Assembly (NCBI GenBank): GCA_030704615.1
Contig: CM060733.1
Span: forward strand, 7,316,001 to 7,380,000
Direction: 5' to 3'
DNA from: Takakia lepidozioides
Taxonomy: Eukaryota; Streptophyta; Takakiopsida; Takakiales; Takakiaceae
DNA: 64,000 nt
The translations under genes and the position numbers were made by a program. Position 1 is the stretch's first letter, and each line of letters starts with the position of its first letter. This document shows positions 1-11,879 of this stretch, piece after piece. The notes under the pieces are model-generated. The model saw only the letters and a list, made by a program, of their open reading frames with translations, searched no databases and had not been told where the DNA came from.

Positions 1-619
1 AGAGAAGAGTATTTCACAGCAGATCCGGGTGTTTGGCACATGGACGACAGCAGCATTACCTCATCAATGCAGCGTACGTAGGTACCATCACAATCCACGC
101 TCACAATTGAAATCTATCCAGGGAAAGCGAGCCCTTATTATTAAGCTACTCATGTATGCGATGTTTTACAAAGCATGTCTGCGATGCAAAGCGCTGCACT
201 CTGTTTTGCTTTGTTACTTGCGGCGCCGGCCACGAAATACTCAGGCGGGCACCTCAGGCTTCTTCTTCTTCTTTTGTTAAGAAAAATATATATATACATT
301 TATTGGCTCCTCCCATCCCTGGCAAAACAATGTCAACTCCCTCTTACACCTTCCCCACATAACACCTGCCCTGAATGAACCTCTCCTCAGATTACAACAG
401 GGGTCCTGTAGTAAATTGCATATTCCATATTATTATTTAATGATTTTGATAGTAAATTAGATCTATTTTTCTTCACAATTTTAGAAGCCTCTCATTATAG
501 GATAATAGCGATTTCAATGCGCCTCTGGCCCGCAAATACGGCCGATGGGGTGAGCTCATGAACCCACCCCCCTTTCACCGGGTCTAGATTCTGAATTTGT
601 TCGAAGTCCTAGTTCTTTA
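1..619. other. No gene recognised
   Basis: I see no conserved reading frame here. There is a short AT run near 285-296 and otherwise ordinary non-coding composition. Confidence 0.4.
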
Positions 620-825
620 AGGGCAGACCTTCTAGCGGACTGGCCAAACCCTCCAAGAGATTGACTCCAACTGGCGAGCAGACTGACCAACAGATTGGCG
701 ATTGGTGAGCAGACTGGCGAGCGGACTCACCAGCAAACTGGCGATTGACGAGCGGACTGACCGGCGAGCAGACTGACCAACAGACTCCAACTGGCGAGCG
801 CCTAACTCCAACCTTCAGACCCTCC
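620..825. repeat. Degenerate minisatellite (CTGGCGAGC / GACTGACCAACAG units)
   Basis: Short phrases such as CTGGCGAGC, GGACTGACC and AGACTGACCAACAGA recur about every 20-40 bases in changing order. The pattern is an irregular tandem array from slippage or unequal exchange. Open frames through it are by-products of the repeat. Confidence 0.65.
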
Positions 826-1716
826 TCAAACAAAATATATATTTATAATTAACACACATTACCGCCACAATATCACCTGCCAAGATTTGAACACCAGACC
901 TCACGTTCATCACAAGTTGCTCTTTACCACCACACACCCGCTACTTTCTATAAACCCTTCAAATAATTAATTATTTATCTACATATTTCACGTGTTTTGT
1001 GGGCCCAACAGACCCGCTCCCCCTCTCGCTTCCCCCTATGCGCGCCCCGAGGCGGCTCACCCGAGTATGTACCCCGCGGGTAGGAGGCACCCCACCCGCC
1101 GAGACCCCCTCTCCCACATGCGGGGCCCCACCACAATCACACGTGCCCGCATTGAAATCACTATTATCAAACAATGAGAGGCATTTTAGAAGATCATACT
1201 TTTCTTTCTATTCATAAGTTCATCCCTAGGGCTGTAGGAGGATGAAGAAATTTGCAGCGCCATCTGATGCATCCAGGGCTAAGCCTGGTTAAAGGGTGCT
1301 GAAATTGCAAGCTTTCAATATGGGTGCAGAATTGTTTTGTTTCTCTTACAAGCTTGCCACGCACGCATCGTTACTCCGAAGGCACAATTGGGTCTTCCCA
1401 TGCCTCTATGGTACGAACCTCTTCTCATATCTTGCATACTTGGTTTTGATGCTTTCTAGTGACATGGTACAAGTTAGAACCACATTGTAACTCTGTCCTA
1501 GGTGAGTGTATTGTAACCCATGACATATTGTTTGATCAGAGGTTAATCCCTGGATATATCACGATGGCAATCACAGGTGTCCCAGATAGAACTATGTTCG
1601 TCACTTCCATGTTGATTGCAAGGGTGGGCGCCATTTTTGCTTGCGATGTCAGATTTGTACTCCGTAGCCACCTGGATAATAAACACTCTCAACTCTCTCA
1701 AGTTGAAAGAAGTACA

Positions 1717-1894
1717 AAAAACTTTTGTGTGAAATAATGAGAGCACCTGGTGTGGGGCTGTGCATTTTGTATCTTGAAAGTGTCACGCTTTTTCTTCCTA
1801 TCCTCTTGCGCTGTGGTTTCATTATGATAAGGTAGAGTTTACAAAATGCACAGCCCCACACCAGGTGCTCTCATTATTTCACACAAAAGTTTTT
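1717..1894. repeat. Perfect 55-bp inverted repeat with 68-bp loop (MITE-like or foldback)
   Basis: The left arm at 1717-1771 is the exact reverse complement of the right arm at 1840-1894. The arms run from AAAAACTTTTGTG to CATTTTGTA and back. The loop is 1772-1839. With no mismatch in 55 positions, the structure is young or selected. I see no clear target-site duplication, so MITE, foldback element and small-RNA hairpin precursor all remain possible. Confidence 0.8.
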
Positions 1895-2164
1895 GCCCAA
1901 GTTTTGAAATGGTGGTTTGTAGGTTTGGTCTGATGTTAACTTGGGGGTGTTGTGTTTGTGTAATGGAAGGCACACAGCGGCTCCTTTGGCTTGTCGGGCT
2001 CTGTAGAGCTCTTGATATGATGCTGGTGTGCTTTTACTTCCATATATTCCATATTCCGTCTCATGAGATGGACTTGTATATGGGGTTTGCCTCAGCATTA
2101 AATTGCACCCATGCTTTGTGTAGTGAGTTGTAGGAATGTCATGTTTACCATATATGGCTGATGG

Positions 2165-3740
2165 CAGTTCTAGGCTTGAATAGCAATCACGGTATACCAG
2201 TAGTGAAGAAACAAATGAAGTCTGAAGTTGTGTCCTCTGAGGAGGCAAACAAGGCAGGGTTGATTGATGTCGTTGTCCCCCTCGAGGAGTTGGAGTCTGC
2301 AGCGCGTAAGTGAGCATTGGAGATAGCCTCAAGCAAGCACGCTCGGTGACGGCCGCTTGAGTTGATAGATCCCATGGGCTCCCAAGATGAGGCCCTCAAC
2401 GTGGTTTATAAACAAGCAAGAGTAGATGTGCAAAAAACTGATCGAAATGTGTCCCACCCCTTTCTGTGTTTGGATATAGTAGGAAAAGGCATCATCAAAG
2501 GGGCACTTGCTCGCACCCTGAAGGTTTGACTGAGTCATCCAGATGTCTTTTTTGCAGGAACTCTGGAGGATGTGTCTGTCTAGTATTGGGAAGACAGCAA
2601 AGAATATACCATGAGGTTGGGTCTCCTCTACTTTTACTTACTAGGGAGATAAATCTTTTCTTTCTCGGGAACAAGAATCCTAAAGGTTACCCTTGAAATT
2701 ATGGTTTCAGTGAATCCATTCATTTACAGCTCAGAAAGTGGTACGATTCTTCAGCAAGCAAATTTGTTGATCACAAACTAGCTGAACAACAATTTCGTCA
2801 AGGATTTTTTGAGTTGTGAAAATGGTTATCTGGAATTCACAAGTTGAATTTTTATGATCGTTTGTGGTCGCAGTTGTAGTGTACACATGAAATTTTACAT
2901 AGGTTTTGTCATGTTTGCAGGAAGAGGATATATCAGCAGATCTGGTTCATCCTCCCACAGCGAAGGGACTAATGCACATTTTTTTTGCTCAGAGGTCTAC
3001 TTTAAGGTATGTTCCCAATTTAGGTTTAAGCCTTCGAGGCTGAGGATCTTACAGCCTCCAAAAATAGCCTGCTGATTCTATTTTTTCAGACTTAAGCAAT
3101 GTGTGAAAAGGCTTTCTAGGTAATAATGAAGTTTTGTTCTTCAATCAAATGTAGCACTTGTGGACATATTGCAACTGCCGTTATCCTTAGTGGGATGTCC
3201 ATATATTTGAAGGAAATCAACCCAGAGTTTCTAGAAGTTGGGATTCACCGCATCAAAGATAATGACCCATTTTCCACAAGTGTATTGAGTCAAGTAGCGA
3301 AAGAGAATGTACTCATGAGACATTGTTTGTTGTAGCCTTATGGCCATATATCCCAGCACAGATTAGGCAGATAGGCGAGAACAGCGAGAGAGAGAGACAG
3401 AGAGAGACACACACACTCCTTACATCATGCACTGACTTATGTAAACCAGTGAAGCATCACTGTGCTCTATCTTCTCAGTGTTCCGTGCTTTAAGATGATT
3501 TTGACTAATTGCAGTCTTTAATAGAAGTCCAACAGGTCTTCTTTGTGGACTGCAAAGCATGTGGTCAAATTGTTGCTGCCTGGCTCAACTACTGATCTTA
3601 CGTACTCGGTGTAATTGACAGAGAACTTGAAGATCCGAATGGGCAAGGGTGGGATGACTGAAGCCAAAATGCAGAAGACTCTCAGCCTAGTGACTGGCAC
3701 TCTGGATTATGCAGACTTCCATAATGTCGAATCGTCATTG
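2165..3740 (+). pseudogene. Decayed peroxisomal fatty-acid beta-oxidation multifunctional protein (MFP2/AIM1-like) fragment
   Basis: Several blocks occur in the order found in plant MFP2/AIM1, which carries enoyl-CoA hydratase and 3-hydroxyacyl-CoA dehydrogenase activities in peroxisomes. Block 1 (about 2185-2523) has EEANKAGLIDVVVPLEEL, ALEIASSK and HPFLCLDIVGKGI, and ends at AAG|GT. Block 2 (about 2922-3007) has KGLMHIFFAQRS and ends at a GTATGT donor. Block 3 (about 3140-3300) has IATAVILSG and LKEINPEFLEVGIHRIKDN, the start of the NAD-binding region, but the expected GxGxxG is reduced to a CGH-type sequence. Block 4 (about 3625-3735) has MTEAKMQKTLSLVTGTLDYA. In-frame TGA codons at 2311 and 2347 sit where the family, as I recall it, has tryptophan. 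The first hydratase half and the later dehydrogenase exons are missing. Retained introns argue for a truncated genomic duplicate rather than a processed copy. Confidence 0.72.
3385..3416. repeat. GA/CA microsatellite
   Basis: A GAGAGAGA-type run passes into CACACACAC. It lies inside the decayed MFP-like gene and has probably no function. Confidence 0.8.
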
Positions 3741-5574
3741 AGGTTCATTTCTCTCGAGAAATTATGTTGTAAATTGGTCTTTTTCTGATGCACTAACTGA
3801 TGGATATGCTTGGTGTTCTGGGGCCTTGGCATTGGTTCTCTTACCCAGTTCATTGTCTTCCTTCCTCCTATAAGTTCTCAATCCTTTCGTGATGGAGTGG
3901 TGCTGCGCTTTGTTTCATTATATTTAGGTGGTAGTTAACTGGTGAGCCTTTGTATCATCTAATCCTTGCATGTGTTGATGTGATTATCTGGCACTGCAAG
4001 GATTTTATGTGTTTCCACAGCCCTGTTAAGATGTTTTTGCTAACCCAGTGTACAATGTACGGTTTATATTGTGTCATATGAGATGTTGTGACTCTTCTCC
4101 CTTGTAGAGTAATATATTAGAAGGCAGTTTCCATGGGATGCTGGGTACATTTGAATGACATATATTGGCTTTTGGTAAACCTTGCAGGTTTGTGCTGTGC
4201 TGGTGCAACTTCTAGAACTGCAACCCAGTGTTTTACAGGTATAAACTTGTAAATAAGGTGGCACCACAATTCATCAAAGATAACGTCACCATATAGCACT
4301 CTACTGCCAGAGCTTCCTTATCATTGGAGAATGTCACTGGGAAAGTGTTCCTTGCGAGATGTGTTCTCAATGAAGTTGGACTTTTGCCTCTAGATAGGGT
4401 TTGAGCTCCTGCATGGTCCCCTGATATGAACTATGCTCCACCTATAGACTGAAGTAGATGACATGTGTGAGGCGGGGCTGGCCCAACACAGACATATGTT
4501 AGTCACCACACCAATTGTGAATCGGGACTTAGGATCAGGTCCTGATTTTGATGTTGGAGATTATGGTGTACTTTCTCGCCTTTGAGTTTTTGACGTCGGG
4601 GTCCCCCTCCATCATCACCGAAGGTTCACAGGTACATTACATTTGCTAGGACAAGATGATTGGGATGGTTTTTCTTGCAGTCTAGTGTCAAGTTGTCGTA
4701 GTTTAATGTGGAATCACCATTAATTATACATCATGTGCAACAACTACTGGTTGGCAGGGAGGGCCATGGCGGAGGAAAGCAACGGAGTTGGATGGAAATA
4801 TGGATGCACAAGAACTTCCCTGGTGGTGTATTGAGTGTGTACTACGTAGCTGTCTGCCTCCACCAAGTACTTTCTGTTAGGGTTCCTATGCTGCATTTTT
4901 ACAGCTTGCCCTTTTGTTTGATTGATGGCTTCAAATATTACTTGTTGTACCATGTGACCTCTTGTGGGCCCTTTACGTAGTTAAACGCGCACTTCACCAA
5001 CTGCGGCTAGACAGTGAGAGGTGTTGTTCTATGTCCTTCTTTTTTTTTCATGAAAGTGAGTGAAAGCAGGAATTGACCATGTCCAACTGCACTTCTACCA
5101 ACTATGGTCAAGTAAGATGAATGATATGGTCTCATGTGTTCCTCATCATTGAAGGTATGCAATCAACAATGAAATAAACAAGTGAAAATGAACATAGCAT
5201 GCTTATAGAAGACTCAGTGGTGCTGGCAGTGCAGGAGGCGAGCACTCAGAGAGCTGCAGGCACTGGCAGCTGTAGGTGAGTTGCCTTCACTAATGTGGTG
5301 GTGGAGGAAACTGGTGGTTTAAGTTAAGAATCCTTGTTTGTTCTAGGATATCAATGAGAAGCTGGTTGGTAAGATGGATTGTTGGCCATGATATCACAAG
5401 ATTCTCCATAGTCATTTGGAAGTTTCTGTTCTCTAGGCTATCAAGGTTGTAGCCAAGGGGCAAGCAAACAAATTGATCTACGTCTAACCAATGTGTTGTC
5501 CCTTGGACTTGGCTCAAATTTTCAACTACTACATGTGTACGTTGTGATTGGATGGCTCTCACAGCAGTAATGGA
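3741..5574. other. No gene recognised
   Basis: This stretch may include decayed introns or the 3' remainder of the MFP-like pseudogene. I looked for the later dehydrogenase blocks and found none I could support. Open frames on both strands are short and lack recognisable motifs. Confidence 0.35.
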
Positions 5575-6390
5575 GGTACACCATATTTATCAATCTTTAA
5601 TTTTGGTTTATATCTTTTCTTAAATGAATGTAAAAGAATATTTTATTTTAGATATTTAATCATTAAAGGATTTTTCATGTCTAGTTATATCCACATTTTT
5701 CCAACTTCTCAAGACCTTTAGGTTTTTCAGATCTCAGATCCCTCCAGGTCCCTTAAGATCCATCAATTTATATACAATCAAGAACTAATTGTTTTACAAA
5801 TAAGTTAATTTAATTTGAATATGTCAAGTTTTTTTTTTATAAAAGTCTTTATAGTATTGATATTTTCAATCTTTATAAGTTAATATAATTTTATGATATA
5901 TTATAAAATCATTTTGTTGTTGATTTGTTGTTAATTTTTTGAAGTTGTTAGATATAAAAGACTATAATTAATCAGTATATTTAATCTATAAAATAAAATA
6001 CTCATATTTATTAATCGTATTTTTTAAATTTTATTTTATCTTTTTTAAATACGTTTTGGTGATTTTTTTATTTTAGATATTTTTTTATTGAGGGATTTTT
6101 CAGTCTAGTAATATCCACAATTTTCAACTTTTCAAAACCTCAAGTTTTTTTCAGATCTTAGGTTTTTTGGATCCATCAATTTATATACCATTTCACACTA
6201 ACACGTTGCAAAATCAATTTTCAGATACGTTTTATATTATTTTAACAATTTTTATAATATTATTTACAATTTACAATTCTAACTCATGATGATCTATATT
6301 TTCATGTTTTATTATTAATCATATATGTTTTCCTCACATTTTTTACATAATTACGGTAAACCATAAACCTCCAACATTATCATTAACTAG
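5575..6390. repeat. AT-rich segment with a diverged ~95-bp direct repeat
   Basis: Two related blocks lie at about 5680-5775 and 6098-6190. Both run from TCTAGT-ATATCCACA through CAGATCT to GATCCATCAATTTATATAC. They are about 420 bases apart in very AT-rich DNA. They could be arms of a decayed element or a local duplication. No coding signal is present. Confidence 0.6.
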
Positions 6391-6837
6391 GGTAGCCTGT
6401 GACGTTGGCCCAAGTGTCCAGTGTCCTCGAAGTCCAAGTGCAATCCCCTATGTATCTAGAGACTAGGCTCCTATTTGGCCTAGGGTAGCCTGAAGACTCT
6501 ATCCGTCTTTCCTCCTTCCTGCGCCATTGGCCCATGTGTTAAGAATTAAAATCTAAGTCCAAGTGCAATCCCCTATGTATTCAAGTAGCGTCTCCTATGT
6601 CAAGGCCCATGTATAAAGAATTGAAATCTAAGCCCAAGTGCAATTTCTTATGTATCCAAGTGGGTCTCCTATGTCGAGGCCCAAGTGCGACCTCTAGTGT
6701 AGCCTATGCCTTTGGCCCATGTGTGAAGAATTGAAATCTAAGCCCAACTGCAATCTTCTATTCATGTATCCAAGTGCATCTCCCATGTACATGCCCAAGT
6801 GTCTAGTGTCATCTAAGTCCAAGTGCAATCCCATATC

Positions 6838-6965
6838 TAATCATTTTTTTTTCCAGAGAGCCTACGACCAGATTTGAACCGGAGACCTTTCCCGTAATAT
6901 CTCTCCCGTCGAGGCTCCAAACATTGTCCTATGAATGCCCACTTTGCCATTTTTGCTATTTTTTG
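6838..6965 (-). mobile_element. tRNA-derived SINE-like unit
   Basis: Read on the minus strand, the unit has an A-box-like TGGCAAAGTGGG, then a B box GGTTCAAATC about 60 bases on, and ends in a run of A. This order is that of a Pol III-transcribed tRNA-derived SINE. The long A-to-B spacing suggests a tRNA with a long variable arm. Related pieces are listed separately. Confidence 0.55.
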
Positions 6966-8059
6966 TGCAATACAGTGACCCCACTGTTTGGGAGATCTAG
7001 GGTAACATGTGTGAAGAATTGAATCTAAGCCCAAGTGCAATCTCCTATATATCCATGTGCATCTCCCATGTAGAGGCCCAAGTGCGACCTCCAGTGTCCA
7101 ATGTCATCTGAGTCCAAGTGCAATCCCAATGCCCACTTTGTTATTTTTGCAATCTCCCTTGTCGAGGCTTTATATATTGATTTATCCACTTTGCTATTTT
7201 TCACGAATTTCTAGCGACCAAAAGTACTTAAAATTCCCAATCTCCCACATGAAGGGCCAATCATTGCTCCAAGAAAGCCCACTTTGCGATTTTTCACGAA
7301 TTTCCAGCGACCAAAAGTACTTGAAATTCGATATCTCCCACACTGCGGGTCCAAAAATTATGAGACCAAGCCGGTGCACCCCTCCTCATCGAGGGCTTTC
7401 CAACGGTATCAAGCACCAGGGCTGGCCCCCCGTAGTTTGGGAGATCTCAACGACGCTACAAACAAACAAACAAACAAATCGTCTTAATTCATATATTGAC
7501 TAGGGTAGCCTGTACCGTTGGCCCCAAGTGTCCAATGCCATCTAAGCCCAAGTGCAATCTTCTATAAATCCAAGTGCGCCTCCGATATCGAGGCCCAAGT
7601 GCGACCTCTAGGGTAGCCTCTACTGTTGGCCCATATGTGAAGAATTGAAATCTGAGTCCAAGTGCAATTTCCGAATGTATTCCAGTGTGTCTCCTACGTC
7701 AAGGCCCATCTAAGTCCAAATGCAATCTTCTATGTATCCAAGTGCATCTCTCGTGTAGAGGCCCGAGTGTCCACTGTCATCTTAGTCCAAGTTCAATCCC
7801 ATATGTTGAGATCTAAATGCGACCTCTAGGGTAGCCTCTGCGGTAAGTATCAAGTATCAGTGTAGATCTTCTATGTATCAAAGTGTCAAGGCCCAAATGC
7901 AACCTCTAGGGTAGCCTGTGCCATTGGCCCAAGTGTCCAGTGTCATCTAAGTCCAAGTGCAATCCCCTATGTATTAAAGTGCGTTTCCTATGTCCAGGCC
8001 CAAATGCAACCTCTAGGGTAGCCTTTGCCGTTGGCCCAAGTGTCCAATGTCATCTAAGT

Positions 8060-8125
8060 AAGTTTTTTTCCACAGAGCCTACGACCAGATTTGAACCGGA
8101 GACCTTTCCCTTGATATCTCCAAGT
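8060..8125 (-). mobile_element. Truncated SINE-like unit
   Basis: This keeps the oligo-A end and the B-box part (GATTTGAACCGG read on the plus strand) but lacks the A-box part. Confidence 0.5.
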
Positions 8126-8327
8126 GCTATCCCTAAGTGTGTCTCTAGGGTAGCTTGTGCCGTTGGCCCAAATGCCCAGTGTCATCTAAGCCCGAGTGCA
8201 AGATCTCATATGTATCCCAGTGCGTCTCCTAAGTGAGGCCCAAGTGCGACCTCTAGGATATCCTGTGTCGTTGGCCCAAGTGTCCACTGTCATCTAAGTA
8301 ATCTAAGTCTAGTGATTTAGCCATATC

Positions 8328-8445
8328 TAATTTTTTTTTTCACATAGCCTATGACCAAATTTGAACCGGAGACCTCTCCCTTGTTGTCTCTCCCGTCAAG
8401 GTTCCAACCATTCTCCCAGGAATGGCCACTTTGCTATTTTTCCCG
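8328..8445 (-). mobile_element. SINE-like unit
   Basis: This is a second full-length copy with the oligo-T run on the plus strand, the B box, and the TGGC-AAAGTGG-type A box further along. It is diverged by several substitutions from the copy at 6838. Confidence 0.5.
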
Positions 8446-8471
8446 AATTTCCAACGGCCCAATGTCATCTA

Positions 8472-8600
8472 AGTAAGTTTTTTTTTCCACAGAGCCTACG
8501 ACCAGATTTGAACCGGAGACCTTTCCCTTGATATCTCTCCTGTCGAGGCTCCAACCATTGTCCCATGAATGCCCACTTTGCCATTTTTGCTATAATTTTT
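8472..8600 (-). mobile_element. SINE-like unit
   Basis: This copy starts close behind the previous one and shares its boxes. It continues into the CCAACGACCAAAAGTACTT module that ends in an (AAAAC)n run near 8765-8785. The SINE boxes may therefore be the head of a longer composite repeat. Confidence 0.5.
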
Positions 8601-9225
8601 TGTGAATTTCCAACGACCAAAAGTACTTAGAATCCCACATCTCCCTTACCGCTTGTCCAAAAATCATGAGACCAAGCCGGTGCACCCATCCTCGTCGAGG
8701 GCTTTCCAACAGCACCAAGCACTTGCGTTGGGTCCCGTGGTTTGGGAGATCTCAATGACGCTACAAAACAAAACAAAACAAACGTCTCGCTTCATATATT
8801 GACTAGGGTAGCCTGTGCCATTGGCCCAAGTGTCCAGTGTCATCTAAGTCCAAGTGCAATCCCCTATGTATCTAGAGACCCTCCTGTTTGGGAGATCTAG
8901 GCCTAGGGTAGCCTGCGCCATTGGCCCATGTGTTAAGAATTGAAATCTAAGGCCAAGTGCAATCCCCTATGTATTCAAGTAGCGTCTCCTATGTAAAGGC
9001 CCATGTGTGAAGAATTGAAATCTAAGCCCAAGTGCAATTTCTTGTGTATCCAAGTGGGTCTCCTATGTCGAGGCCCAAGTGCGACCTCTAGTGTAGCCTA
9101 TGCCGTTGGCCCATGTGTGAAGAATAGAAATCTAAACCCAACTGCAATCTTCTATTCATGTATCCAAATGCATCTCCCATGTACAGGCCCAAGTGTCATC
9201 TAAGTCCAAGTGCAATCCCATATCT

Positions 9226-9320
9226 AATCATTTTTTTTTTCCAGAGAGCCTACGACCAGATTTGAACTGGAGACCTTTCCCTTGATATCCATGAATGCCC
9301 ACTTTGCCATTTTTGCTATT
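9226..9320 (-). mobile_element. SINE-like unit
   Basis: The oligo-T run, the GATTTGAAC B box and the A-box-like CCCACTTTGCCA (plus-strand reading) are present. The spacer between the boxes is shorter than in the other copies. Confidence 0.5.
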
Positions 9321-10175
9321 TTTTGTGAATTTCCAGCGACCAAAAGCACTTGGAATTCCAGATCTCCCACACCGCGGGTCCAAAAATCATGAGACCAAGC
9401 CGATGCACCCCTCCTCATCGAGGGCTTTCCAACGGCACCAAGCACCCGCGCCGGGGCCCCGCGGTTTGGGAGATCTCAACGACGCTACAAAACAAAACAA
9501 AACAAACGTCTCGCTTCATGTATTGATAGGGTAGCCTGTGTCGTGGCCCAAGTGCCCAGTGTCATCTAAGACCAAGTGCAATTTCTTATGTATCCCAATG
9601 CGTCTCGTATGTCGAGGCCCAAATGCGACCTCTAGTGTAGCCTATGTCGTTGGCCCATATGTGAAAAACTGAAATCTAAGCCCAAGTGCAATCTTCTATT
9701 CATGTATCCAAGTGCATCTCCCATGTAGAGACCCAAGTGTGACTTCCAGTGTCCACTGCATGAATCCCCAATGTATCCAAAGGCCTATAGTTTGGGAGAT
9801 CTGTATGTCATTGCCCACTTTGTTATTTTTGAAATCTCCCCTGTCGAGGCTTCATATATTGATATATCCACTTTGCTATTTTTTGCAAATTTCCAGCGAC
9901 CAAAAGTACTTGAAATTCGAAATCTCCCACATGAAGGGCCAATCATTGCCAGGAAAGCCCACTTTGCTTTTTCTCGAATTTCCAACGACCCAAAGCACTT
10001 GAAATTCCAGATCTCCCACACCGCTGGCCCAAAAATCATGAGACCAAGCCGGTGCATCCCTCCTCATTGAGGGCTTTCCAATGACACCAAGCGCCCGCGC
10101 TGGGCCCCGCGGTTTGGGAGATCTCAACGACGCTACAAAACAAAACAAACGTCTCGCTTCATGTATTGATTATTT

Positions 10176-11160
10176 TTTATCTTCTCTAAAAAAGCTCATT
10201 GATAATATCCCACATTTATGTCCAACAATAATAATAGGAGAACCCCCTATTCTATATATACATATATGAGATTTTAATGTAGATCTCGTACATACCGTGA
10301 CAGCAAATCAATTGCAAAAATTCATGTTTTTTTTTTCACATGCAACTCCAATTCTCAATTGTCTGAAGCTCATAAATGTTGGTTGACCCTTGTTTAAGCT
10401 CTTCCAAAGTGTGGAATCAGGAGGAGAGCCCAACTCATCACGGCCTTCTAGAGTTCTTGGGTAAAAAGTGGGGTGGTCTGCATGAGAACATCGGATACCA
10501 AAGTCAAGTGGGAAAAATCTCTTCCACCCTGTTGGCAGCTCAGTTTGCGCTTGCATTTCTCCCTTGGGGTCTGATGAAGCTGAAGTCAACTGGAGACCCC
10601 AAAAGCGTAGCCTTAGAAAGGGGAAATCGAAAGCTCAACTCTCATTTGGGGCTCCTAAAAAGAAAGGGGTAGCATGTAGTTCTCTGCTATGTTCTTCTGG
10701 TAAAGCCTTCGGAGTAACTTGGAGTTTAGGCTCTTGTAGTTCTGAATGCTTTGTAGAATATGTGACCCCTCTTGCAAAGGCTGGCTCTTGCCATCTTCTC
10801 TGGCTCTTTCTCCCTCCTTGAATTTTCTCCTCTGTGTTTCTGGCTCAGAGTGGAACTTCAATCATCTGCCCTGATGGCTCTTTGTAAGGTTATTTTTTCC
10901 TTACCTTATTAATAAAGTTTCCATGGCCATTGCCCCTTGTTCTCAAAATTGTTTTTCAAAAAACAAATTAGTACTATTATTTATGAATCTCAACTAGACT
11001 ATGTTTGGACAAATGCACCTCACCAACACTGCATATCTAGCATTACAAAAGCATATTGGACGGACCATAAACTTGTATTTATTGCTTTTAAATTACGTAA
11101 CTATATTCCTTACTACCAACATATATCATCATCATAATACTCTAATAGGTAGTCACTATA
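10176..11160. other. No gene recognised
   Basis: There are short frames on both strands without known motifs, and nothing I can assign. Confidence 0.35.
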
Positions 11161-11189
11161 AGGAGGAGCCATTACGCGACGAGCCGCTT

Positions 11190-11445
11190 GTTTGAAGGGA
11201 AACACTTGGGAGCGGCAGCTCACAAATCAGGCCCCTTAATTATAGTGAGGGGAAAAAATAACCTCTTTCATGGTAACCTCGCCGTGAGGCACAGAGCACA
11301 AGGCTCTAGGGACACATCCCAAGGGAAAGGGGAGAAGATTATACGTCCACACCTAACAAGGTCGCTGGATTTGAACCCAAAGTCACCTGGGTGGCACTCA
11401 ATGGCTCTATCCAACTCAGCTACCGACTTCTTCTCTTTCACTTAA
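11190..11445 (-). mobile_element. tRNA-derived SINE
   Basis: On the minus strand an A box, TAGCTGAGTTGG (11411-11422), is followed by a B box, GGTTCAAATCC (11367-11377). The spacing is tRNA-like and is followed by a tRNA-unrelated body. Flanking sequence does not close a cloverleaf acceptor stem, so this is a SINE head, not a tRNA gene. The 3' end is not sharply defined. Confidence 0.6.
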
Positions 11446-11499
11446 CTTTGAAAGAAAAGCATCGAAATTGGAAAAGGAAAATGCCAGTGTTGTGTGGGT

Positions 11500-11690
11500 A
11501 ACTTATAGATTTTTGCTTACCCTCCGGGTAAGGATAAATAGAAATCAGATGATTATTTATCCTTGGGGTAAGGATAAATTAATATGTTCATTTGTTTACC
11601 CTATGCATAAAAGATAAATGCCAATATTTTTGACCGGATAAGGATAAATGATCCTTTATATACCTGTAGGATAAATAAAGGATATATTGA
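11500..11690. repeat. GGATAAAT-rich repeat with small hairpin
   Basis: The motif (GGGTAA)GGATAAAT recurs four or more times. At 11555-11579 ATTTATCCTT and AAGGATAAAT form a 10-bp stem with a five-base loop. No function is evident. Confidence 0.5.
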
Positions 11691-11699
11691 AAGAAAGAA

Positions 11700-11701
<2 letters not shown>

Positions 11702-11741
<40 letters not shown>
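11702..11741. repeat. (AT)20 microsatellite
   Basis: An uninterrupted alternating AT run of about 40 bases. Confidence 0.95.
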
Positions 11742-11744
<3 letters not shown>

Positions 11745-11879
11745 TGATATGCTCAACTCAAAAATATAGATGTCCAAATTCAAACACATGATCTGCATAA
11801 GCTAGTTACAAAATTTCGTGCCTTGATTTTTCAATATTTCCTAGGGACAACCATGCAATGATGTCAATGAAGAACAATT

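Larger units (their letters stand above)
6390..10175. repeat. Complex repeat block of short phrases interleaved with SINE-like units
   Basis: Phrases such as GTGCAATCCCCTATGTATC, GCGACCTCTAGGGTAGCCT and GTTGGCCCAAGTGTCCAG recur dozens of times with changes. Longer units run from CCAGCGACCAAAAGTACTT through GAGACCAAGCCGGTGCA and GGGAGATCTCAACGACGCT into (AAAAC)n near 7465, 8765, 9487 and 10135. The whole looks like repeated duplication of one or a few non-coding retroelements. Open frames here are by-products. Confidence 0.8.

Noticed and set aside
609-833. Minus-strand frame of 74 codons with repeated SP(V/I)
   Set aside because: It is a product of the minisatellite and not a gene.
868-945. 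tRNA B-box-like sequence (GTGTTCAAATCTTGG on the minus strand)
   Set aside because: No convincing A box at the right distance and no cloverleaf. A chance match or a very decayed SINE.
7057-10148. Several frames of 60-148 codons in the repeat block
   Set aside because: They repeat one another because the DNA repeats. No family motif and no conservation independent of the repeats.
11367-11422. Possible tRNA gene
   Set aside because: A and B boxes are present but the acceptor stem does not pair, so it is called a SINE head.
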